Shown in pieces: positions 56,401-64,000 of a stretch of DNA of 64,000 nucleotides; the stretch's first letter is position 1, and the number at the start of each line of letters is the position of its first letter. The translations under genes and the position numbers were made by a program. Where the stretch lies: NCBI GenBank assembly GCA_013146195.2, contig CM028379.1:160920437-160984436 (forward strand), given 5' to 3'. The notes beneath the pieces were generated by a model. That model ran no database searches and was not told the origin of the DNA. It worked only from the letters and a program-made list of their open reading frames with translations. This stretch comes from Codonopsis lanceolata. Lineage: Eukaryota > Streptophyta > Magnoliopsida > Asterales > Campanulaceae.

Positions 56401-59400
56401 CTACTTAGTTAGGCTACCTTCGCCTCTTATTGGCGTTCTTCCGGATGGTGTCGGGCCTTCGGGTTAATATAGCTAAGAGTGAAATTATTCGGTTGGGGGT
56501 GGAGAACATAGATTTTTAGCTTCTTGGTTTGGATGTAAAGCGCTCAACTTCCTTCTTCTTATTTGGGCTGCCCTTGGAGCTCCTTTTAAAAAGAAAAACA
56601 CACGGAACACGATCTGGAAAGATTTGAAAGACGTTTGGCTGGTTGGAAGCGGTTGCTTTCGGCAGGCGGCTCACTCTAGTCAAAAGTACTCGTCGGCCTC
56701 CCTACTTATTTCATGTCCCTCTTAGTGATGCCTTCTTCGGTTTGTGACAGCCTTGAAAGATTGGAAAGAGACTTTTTGTGGGAAGGTTCGGGTGAGGAGC
56801 GCAAGCATCATCTTGTTAAATGGGATAAGGTTCGGGCTAACGGGAGAGATGGTGGTTTAGGGATCAAGAATCTAAGAGTCTTCAATTCTTCCTTGCTTGC
56901 TAAGTGGTTATGGAGGTACATGGTGATCGTGTAGGGTTGTGGAGGAAATTGGTAGGATGCGAGATATGGGGAAGGCGTAAACATATGGACCCGAACGAGT
57001 ATTTCAACATATGGGGTGGGAGTTTGGAAAGGGATTCGTAAAGGTTGGGAAGCTTTTGTGAGACACATCTCTTTTGAAATAGGGAATGGATCCACTATCC
57101 ATTTTTGGAAAGATAGATGGTGTGGGGAGGTGGAGTTATGGAGGCTGTTTCCAGATCTGTTTAATTTGGCTCTTGATAAGGACTGTTTGGTAAGCTCGCT
57201 TCTTCAAGTTCGGGGGGGATACCGTGGTGCGGAACCTACGTTAAAGTAGATGCTTACGGGGCTGGGAAATGGATTCTTGTGTGGAATTCTTTGATATGGT
57301 TTATAAGCAACAAGTGGGAAGAAATGGTGAGGATGCGATTAGGTGGGAGGGTAACGAGAGGAAGAGTGTTGTCGGTTAAGTCCGTCTACTCCCGGTTGCT
57401 GAATGCAAGAAACAACATTTTCCTTGGAAGTTCTTGTGGAAGACTAAAGCTCCGATCGTGTAGGCTTCTTTGCTTGGGAGGCTTGTCATGGAGCCATCTT
57501 AACCGCAGGGATAATCGAGGAAGTGGCGCAAGATCTATGTTAGCGGTGTTACATGTGTAAAAGGAGCGATGAAAGCGTGGATCATTTCTTGATTCATTGT
57601 CCCATGGCGACGCAGTTTATGGAATTGGATTTTGGCCTGTTTGGAATTGCACAGGCTATGCCTAGATCTGTTTTGGATTTATTCTTGAGCTGGTCTCTAT
57701 ACAAAAGAAGCAGGAAAAATTCTCTATGGGAGGTTACTCCATTGGCGGCTTGTTGGGTCATTTGGAAGGAAAGGAATAGGAGGGCTTTTGATAACGAGGA
57801 AGGGTCTTTAGAGAAGCTTAAAGATACTTGGCTGCGCATTATTTCTTCTTGGTGCCATGAGTCAGTGGACCTTTCCCAGACTCCTACTCACTATCTAGAA
57901 GTAATAAGGAATTCCCTCCAGCTCGTGTAGCTTGAGATCTCTTGTATCTTCTCTTTATTGTACATAGGCCACGTCACCTATTTTGACGCTATTCGTATAT
58001 AATACCTTTACTTATCAAAAAAAAAAAAGACACTTTCACTGAAATGCCCTCTTTAGGACTATTAATATTTATTTGGCAGGTATCTAATGTGATGTCCTGA
58101 TTTCCAAGAAGGTATTAATGGACAAGTTTGAAGATAGTAGAGAGTATGTTGAAAGTAGGACGAAGAACAATTACAGTTAGGGTTATCTCCAATAGGTTTA
58201 CACATAATATATATATACATATATACATATACATAATATATATATACATATATACATATACATAATATATATATACATATATACATATACATACATGTAT
58301 ACATACATATATACATATACATACATGTACATATATGCATGTACATACATACATATATGCATGTACATACATACATGTATACATGTACATATATGCATAC
58401 ATGTATACATATACATATATGCATACATGTATATATATACATATACATATATGCATACACATATATATACACATATATACACACATATGTATATACATTT
58501 TTTTTTCATTTGTAGAGTTTGTGGAAAGCATAGCTATTGTTTATTTGTTTAGCACTCTTTGTGCTCATACTTTCTTTTATACATAGGACGTGTTATCTTT
58601 TTTGACGCTCGTTTATACTATTATTACTTATCAAAAAAAGTATATACATAATACATTTATATGTATATATGTATACACATATATACATATACATTTTTAT
58701 ATTGACACACATTGTTGATGTACGTTGACAATTATGCTCTTATGTGAAAATACAAAAACATATATGATAATCACCCTCAGTTTGAGCATAAATGTTAGTC
58801 ATGCATAGCTTGTCTTTTTTATTGATATCATCTCCCTAGTGCATTTCTCTCTTCGTCTCTTGTTCTTGGTTTAGAGGGTTCTGGATTATATACTCCTGTG
58901 GTTCTATTTGTGGCATTTGATTCAGTCTCCAAATCTGGTTTCGGTTCCTCTTTATTGTTTTATTTTGAAGGCTTGAGTTCCTTTTAAGATTAGGTTTGTC
59001 TGCTCTCTGGTTCTTAATAAGCTAAACACTACAGACATGTTGCAGAAGCGTCGGCCAGAAGAGGATTTCCTTGAACTGGCTTGTGATGGGTAAGAATTCC
59101 TCAATCATGATGTAGAATGTGAGTGTCCGGAAGGATGTGATATGTGCTGGGTATAGTGTTAGGCGTGATGCGTTGCTATCAATGAACCTCAAAGAGTAAA
59201 GAATTGGGTTGAAAGTCAAGACTGATTCTTCAGCTGGCACCTTCTCTTCCATCTCCCAGGACCTTGCAGGCTACCAAACTGCTCTACTCCATGCTAAAGA
59301 GAAGAATCAGATGAAGAGAAAGAGTGCATTGGCTGATGACAGAGGGTTCTCTCTCCAATACTCACTAAGTTCTCAATCAAGTGATTTTCTATCAATGATT

Positions 59401-61224
59401 GTCGATCTTTAAAAATGAGGTTTTGACCTTTATTTATAGTGAATATGGGATGACACGGAATATTCTAATATTCCCTGCTAGGTGTCATCATCGTATTGAC
59501 CATGCAATGATCATAGAATAGGTGTCCCTAAAGTGGGGACCATAATCAGCTCTTTCTCTCTTAGTGATCAGGTCACACGCGTCGCATGTGCATGGTATCG
59601 CACGTGTACAACGGTGATACTTTCTCTTGACTTCAGCTACCAAACCAATAACCCCGAGGATCCCAAAAACCGACTCGACCTCTTGAGCAGAGACCCAAAG
59701 CCTTCCGTTGCACTTAGAGTAGATCGCTCAGTAGTGCCTACGTCGGGTCATCCTTGAGGGATGTGAGTGCTAGCGATAAGTTGTTGCCCCTTACCTCAGG
59801 GGTAGAATTAGTTCCTCGGAACCTTAATGCTCGAAGATCGGGGCTCTAGGGCAGCTCAATTCTCATAGAGTCAGGAAAGATGTCATCCGGACGGAGCGCT
59901 TGGACCTTCGGCCAGTTTGCTTGTGGAGACCATTAATAAAGCTGGGGTGCGGCCGTAGAGGTCCGGGCATAATCCCTTAGGCTAAAAGCATTCAACTTCG
60001 GCCTCCCTTTAGGCTATCTCTCGGAGCCTATTACGTTATCGTACGGTAGGTCTTAGTTCGGGAAAACAGGTAATTACGTGGTGATTACCTGGAGTGACGT
60101 GGCATAACCCCTATTACAATGATAATTTATTTCTTTATTGTGGATGCGCTCGGTTCCTATTCTTCATTTCTTCATTTCTTCATGTACAGGCTTGAGATTC
60201 TGGGAGAGGTGGTGATGCTAGCTTGTTATGGCATCGTGGGGTGTTCGTTATCGTTTGGTGCGTTTGGATGGAGAGAAACTCCTGAATTTTCAGCACTGCC
60301 GAGGACATTTTTGTGGGATTTGGTATCTTTTTGGGCTTTGAGTCGAGTGTTTCATTGGTAATCTGGGAGATTCAGTGGGATCTAAGTACTATGTTTTTCT
60401 AGTTTTCTTGTTCTTTTTTCTTGATTTGGTGGACTTCTCAATTCATCTTGTTGTACTTTCTTCTAATTTAATTTCATATGATTTTTTTTCTGATAGAAAA
60501 AGAAGAAATGAGATTGACATAAACCAAAACAATATATTGACCCAAGTTTGGAGAATAACACCAGAACCCAAATTAAAACACGAGAGTAAAAGATACACTT
60601 AGGAGACCTGGGATCCAACTTAGATACTAGGATGAACATCAAGAACAAAGCACCTACTTCCAACGACACATGGAAAGATATGAACAAGGTTTTGAGGGTT
60701 TTTAAAGTGATTAGGGAATTTCACTGCCTAAAGCTGATAGGAATATTCACTTGAAACGAAAGGGTCTTACTGTGTTCTAACACATGTTTAGTTTCTGAAT
60801 GACTATGCTCTAAGTTTCACATCTTGAATTCTGATCTATATTTTCTATTCAGGTATTACAGATGATGATCTGCGTGAAACTGCCTACGAAATCCTCTTGG
60901 CTGCCGCAGGAGCTTCAGGGTAGTTTTTCTTATCTGCCTTGCTTTGTAGTTAACTTGCATTAGCCTCAGAGTGGCTTAATGCTAATACTCATGCCTATTT
61001 TAGTTGCCAGTATATTACGTCTCAAACTCCTTCTCGACCACCCTTCTGATTTTATTTTAATCTGTCGAAATAGGGGTCTCATCGTGCCATCAAAGGAGAA
61101 GAAGAAAGAAAAGAAGTCCAGATTGCTGAGGAAGCTTGGACGGAGTAAGAGTGAACATGTTGTTAACCAATCCCATACACCAGGTTTGACTGGTTTGCTA
61201 GAGACAATGCGTGTCCAGATGGAG
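50426..61224 (+). CDS. PATROL1: PATROL1-like MUN-domain protein, N-terminal 270 residues (3' part outside window)
   Basis: Munc13-like (MUN domain, DUF810) protein. The Arabidopsis member PATROL1 controls delivery of the plasma-membrane proton ATPase AHA1 and stomatal movement. Exons: 50426-50433 (only ATGGAGGA is coding), 50550-50725, 50844-50908, 51744-52086, 60853-60919, 61074-61224; all GT-AG and in frame. The start is chosen because joining 50433 to 50550 yields MEEENEVELLQRYRRDRR, the family's N terminus; there is no in-frame ATG in exon 2. Other landmarks: VVMPPGAVSLDDVDLDQVS, ELTVDDIDDFEDDND, GITDDDLRETAYEILLAAAG and a basic PSKEKKKEKKS tract. Known homologues have about 1,100 residues, so the MUN domain lies beyond the right edge. 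Intron 4 is 8.8 kb because of insertions; the last visible intron holds a Copia element. No lesion was seen in the exons. Confidence 0.95.
51021..51288. mobile_element. Stowaway-type MITE in PATROL1 intron 3
   Basis: TA-flanked. Left end CTCCATCCATCTATAAACAA and inverted right end CCCTCCATCCCAAATGGTGT. A second CTCCTCCGTTTCACTCAAAC phrase at 50,957 looks like the end of another, partial copy. Non-coding. Confidence 0.7.
52112..52177 (-). mobile_element. Minimal LINE-tail insertion with 18-bp target-site duplication
   Basis: GGCTTAATATGTTTTGTT occurs at 52112-52129 and 52160-52177, a perfect 18-bp duplication. The 30 bp between (TTTGATAAGTAAATGCATTATAAAC...) is, on the minus strand, the last ~25 nt of the local L1 family. 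It lies just after exon 4 of PATROL1, antisense. Confidence 0.8.
52178..53339. other. PATROL1 intron 4 sequence without gene
   Basis: Unique-looking AT-rich intron sequence. The only notable item is a G-run cluster at 53157-53175 (GGGGGGTGGGTGGGTGGGG), a canonical four-run G-quadruplex motif on the gene's sense strand. Confidence 0.55.
53340..58031 (+). mobile_element. Near-full-length L1-type LINE, disabled
   Basis: Order and size fit a plant L1. ORF1-like remains at about 53,379-54,167 start MASGRRVRKHRQ and end in a Lys/Arg-rich stretch. ORF2 starts at 54240 with the endonuclease block RIVSWNVWGLNN and VCLQETK; EN continues through SGGEFTWFR and LDHVP near 54,850-55,010. RT blocks lie at 55,650-56,400 (DDT motif at about 56,370, preceded by a lesion). 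The zinc-binding tail spans 57,480-57,930 (YMCKR...HFLIHC, WVIWKERNRRAF). The 3' UTR hairpin is at 57971-57989, then TTACTTATC and an A-run to 58031. Many stops and shifts disable it. It is more G+C rich than its surroundings and lies in PATROL1 intron 4, sense orientation. Confidence 0.88.
54438..54646 (+). repeat. 104-bp tandem duplication inside the LINE endonuclease region
   Basis: GGTATTCTAATTATGTGGGA begins at about 54,438 and again at about 54,543. The two copies differ at only a few positions over ~104 bp. The duplication shifts the EN frame. Confidence 0.9.
58203..58700. repeat. (CATATA)n-type microsatellite, interrupted by a LINE tail
   Basis: About 300 bp of ACATATATACATATAC-type repeats from 58203 to 58498, resuming at about 58,637-58,695. 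Long ORFs read across it (both strands) consist only of Tyr/Ile/Met/Cys/His repeats and are not genes. Confidence 0.95.
58499..58637 (+). mobile_element. 5'-truncated LINE 3' end inside the microsatellite
   Basis: Shares TTTGTAGAGTTTGTGGA with the LINE tail at ~6,552, and has the hairpin 58590-58595 / 58603-58608 (GTGTTA / TGACGC, two G-U pairs) and TTACTTATC plus A-run. GTATATACAT occurs on both sides and may be the duplication, but the surrounding repeat makes this ambiguous. Confidence 0.8.
59038..60118. mobile_element. Probable solo LTR
   Basis: A distinctly more G+C-rich block that begins TGTTGCAG and ends CTATTACA, with a TATA-like TTTATTTATAGTG near 59,430. Its sequence style (regulatory, non-coding, about 1.08 kb) fits an LTR of a Ty3-type element. 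No 5-bp duplication was found at these borders, so they may be off by some bases. ORFs within are not gene-like. Confidence 0.4.
60119..60852. other. Remainder of PATROL1 intron 4
   Basis: AT-rich intron sequence with no recognisable element, ending in the acceptor TTCTATTCAG at 60852. Confidence 0.5.
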
Positions 61225-61608
61225 GTAAGTAATTAACTTCTTTAAGCTTTTATTCTGCTTTTGAGAATTTATCTAGGGATATATGATTTTCAAAATGGAG
61301 CATGAGAGATTGTTAAGTCTCTTTTATTAATTGTCTCCCTCCCTCCCAACCCTACTAAAAAGCAAAAATACCTTTTTACGTTGTAGAGTTAATTTTTAGT
61401 GATTTTTATCCTCCTTTGTCCATAGTGGTCACCAATGTTAATACCAAAATATTGTTGTCTATTCGGGGAGAAAGAGTGTTAATAAGGCCACCATTCTCTC
61501 TCTCTCTCTCTCTAACTACCTTGTTCAGAGGTGAGCCAAGTAGATAATATATTCGTTGAGTGCTGAAACCACACATATAAAGTCTACAAATTATCTTGAC
61601 TTAGCTAT

Positions 61609-64000
61609 TGTAAACAGAAAATAAAGAAGAAGAAGGAGAAGAGAAGTCGGCAGAGTCGTGGTCGTGGCAGCCAATTCTGTGCGCACTTTTCTCATTAACA
61701 ATAACGACATATATATACAAAATACCCTACCATCTAAATGACTAAACTACCCTTACTATCTAACACTCCCCTTCAAGCTGGAGCATATATATTTATCATG
61801 CCCAGCTTGTTACAAATATAATCCACCCTTAACTTTGTCAAGCCTTTAGTCAGCATATCAGCCGGTTGTTCTCCCGTACGCACGTATGAGGTGGAGACAA
61901 GATTACATTGGATCTTTTCTCGAATGAAATGACAATCGACCTCTATATGCTTAGTCCTTTCATGGAAAACTGGATTTGTAGAAATATGCATGGCTGCCTG
62001 ATTATCACACCACAATCTCATAGGCAGAGGAACCTTAAACCCAATCTCTTCAATCAATTGTTGTATCCACTTAAGTTCACAAGTTGTCTGAGCCATAGCA
62101 CGATACTCAGACTCTGCACTTGATCTCGCCACCACACTTTGTTTCTTACTTTTCCATGATACAAGATTGCCGCCCACAAACACACAATATCCGGTAGTTG
62201 ACTTACTATCATCCGGTGATCCTGCCCAATCAGCATCAGAGAATGCTTCTACCCGCATATGCCCATGATTCGCATACAATATACCTCTACCTGGTGCTCC
62301 TTTCAAATATTTCACAATTCGAATCAATGCATTCCGGTGTAGTAGTAGGGGCTGCCATGAACCGACTCACTACACTCACCGGAAAAGCAATATCTGGACG
62401 AGTTACTACAAGATAATTCAACTTACCAACCAATGTCCGGTATCGTTCTGGATCCTCGAACATCTCCCCTTCTCCGGCTACAAGTTTGACATTAGGATCC
62501 ATTGGAGTGTCACACGGTTTCACAACAAGCATTCCAACTTCCTTAAGTAAATCAAGGACATATTTTCTTTGACACAAGAAGATGCCTTTCTTGGACCGTA
62601 TCACTTCGATCCCAAGAAAGTACTTCAGAGTACCTAAGTCCTTTGTTTGAAATTTTGTTTGAAGACACGATTTGAGAGCTTCAATACCATGTGTATCACT
62701 ACCTGTGATCACAATATCATCTACATAAACAACCAAAACAATACAACCACCGCTAGTGCGAAGAAGAACACAGTGTTATCACACGTACTCCTCTGTAATC
62801 CAAACTCTAGCACGACAGCACTGAATCTGCCAAACCAAGCCCGCGGAGACTGTTTCAACCCATACAACGACTTTCGTAACCGACATACTTTATTCACATA
62901 CTCCCCTTGAGCAACAAACCCCGGAGGTTGCTCCATGTAAACCTCTTCACCGCAAATCACCATGAAGGAATGCATTCTTGACATCCAACGTCTGATACAA
63001 GGCCCGGTTATTAGAAGTAGCTAACGATATCGAAGAAAGGCGAGCAGTGAGCTTAGCAAGGAGAAAAAGTATCAATATAATCAACACCATACACTTGTGC
63101 GTATACCCCTTTGCAACCAATCGAGCTTTTAACCGAGCAACATGCCATCGAGATTCATTTTAACCACGTACACCCATTTACATCCAATAGCCTTCTTACC
63201 ATCAGGAAGTGTTACCAAGTCCCAGGTCTCATTAGCCTCAAGAGCCTGCATTTCCTCTTCCATAGCGGACTTCCAACCACTATGAGATAAAGCTTCAGAT
63301 ACATTTTTAGGGGTAACAATGTAATCAAGGGAAACAACAAATGAGCGAGAGGAATCGACGGTGAGCATATGAGACACTGAGGTGATAGGATGAACACAAG
63401 TACGTGTACCTTGCGGAGTGCTATAGGGAGATCAAGAGACGGATCGATGACGCGTGGGAACCGGTATCGGAAGTGAATCTGTTGGAGCATCTGCAACGAC
63501 TGGTTCTTGGGTTGAAACCGGAGTGCGCCGAGTATACACTTGAGTTATAAGAGGACGAGAACCAGCTTCAACACCAACACCAACCTCAGGATTATGGGGA
63601 CGAACCAAAGTGTAGGTGAGAAAATCATCGGGAGAGACAAACTCGCAAGGAGATGACCGACCAAAATACGGCTAGACTCAAAGAAAGTGACATCGGCGTA
63701 CACTAAGTACCGACCCAATCCGGAGAATAACAACGATACCCTTTACGAGTTCTAGAGTATCCAAGAAAGACACACTTAAGTGCTTTTGGTCTAACTTACC
63801 AACGTGGCCGAACATCTTGGACAAAACAAGTGCAACCAAACACTTTAGGAGAAAGCGGAAACAATGATCGGGCGAAGAACATAATATGGTATGTCACCTT
63901 TAAGAATGCACGATGGAAGACGATTAATGAGAAAGGCGGTGTGATCAAAAAAAACTTGGGAACATTCATCTCAAACATCAATGCCCTAGCAACTTCCAAC
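61609..64000 (-). mobile_element. Copia-type LTR retrotransposon, 3' half (runs off the window)
   Basis: On the minus strand: integrase C-terminal part (63,999 to about 63,560, LKCVFLGYSR and ADVTFFESSR), reverse transcriptase (AIGCKWVYVVKMN ~63,170; VYMEQPPGF ~62,930; YVDDI ~62,720) and RNase H (FSDADWAGSPDD, SSAESEYRAM, LWCDNQAA; 62,327-61,773). These are followed by purine tract AAGGGGAG and an LTR from 61765 to 61609 (157 bp, TGTTAG...TACA, with TATATATA inside). Frameshifts near 62,730 and 62,325 and stops in the RT N-terminal and integrase regions show that it is dead. GCTAT adjoins the LTR at 61604-61608; the other copy would lie beyond the window. It is inserted in a PATROL1 intron, antisense. 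Confidence 0.92.

Noticed and set aside
58062..58586. Long ORFs on both strands (up to 140 residues) made of Tyr, Ile, Cys, Met and His
   Set aside because: They are translations of the CATATA microsatellite in several frames and carry no gene-like signal.
59038..60118. Calling a definite solo LTR with target duplication
   Set aside because: Flanking bases at the TG...CA borders (AGACA and ATGAT) do not match, so only a low-confidence LTR call is kept.
1..64000. tRNA, rRNA, snoRNA or miRNA genes
   Set aside because: No cloverleaf, rRNA core or convincing long miRNA foldback was recognised by eye; the tRNA-like boxes at 15.25-15.30 kb belong to a SINE. A tRNAscan or Infernal run would be needed to exclude divergent RNAs.

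Overview
This is nuclear DNA from a flowering plant, almost certainly a eudicot. It is AT-rich, the genes carry many GT-AG introns, and the repeats are typical plant families (L1-type LINEs, an RTE, Stowaway MITEs, Copia, Helitron, MULE, TRIM). I cannot fix the species; an asterid is possible but unproven. Three host genes are recognisable, and everything else is transposon-derived or gene-free.

Layout. (1) 1-18,822, plus strand: 3' four-fifths of NRPA2, the second-largest subunit of RNA polymerase I. Twenty-one exons are placed (about 975 residues to the stop); roughly the first 200 residues lie left of the window. Its introns are loaded with insertions: L1 remnants in both orientations, an RTE remnant, a SINE with target-site duplication, two related Stowaway MITEs, and tiny L1 tail insertions. 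(2) 19,145-20,607: a Mutator-like element with inverted ends and a 9-bp duplication that carries a broken LHCB light-harvesting gene copy, i.e. a Pack-MULE. (3) 21,638-26,578, minus strand: a complete 7-exon PRMT3 (arginine methyltransferase with zinc fingers), with one GC-AG intron. (4) 27.2-33 kb: MITE-like elements, a TRIM retroelement with two 204-bp LTRs, and a Helitron with helicase remains. (5) 33-49.5 kb: a large decayed region holding a Ulp1-type SUMO-protease-like gene, a GRF zinc-finger fragment, an acidic/Gln-rich ORF, a 63-bp minisatellite, LTR-retroelement sequence and a MuDR transposase. It may be one Ulp1-bearing MULE broken by later insertions. (6) 50,426 to the right edge, plus strand: first six exons (270 residues) of PATROL1, a MUN-domain trafficking protein. 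Intron 4 is 8.8 kb and contains a near-complete L1, a microsatellite split by another L1 tail, and a probable solo LTR. The next intron contains a Copia element on the minus strand that runs off the window.

The three host genes have unrelated jobs (rRNA transcription, protein arginine methylation, membrane traffic) and share no operon-like logic. The unusual content is in the mobile DNA: an L1 family whose six visible 3' ends keep the same RNA hairpin through compensatory and wobble changes; insertions of only the last 20-40 nt of that family flanked by clear duplications; and the gene-capturing MULE. All coordinates were read by eye. Exon joins of the host genes were checked by reading frame and by resemblance to the families.
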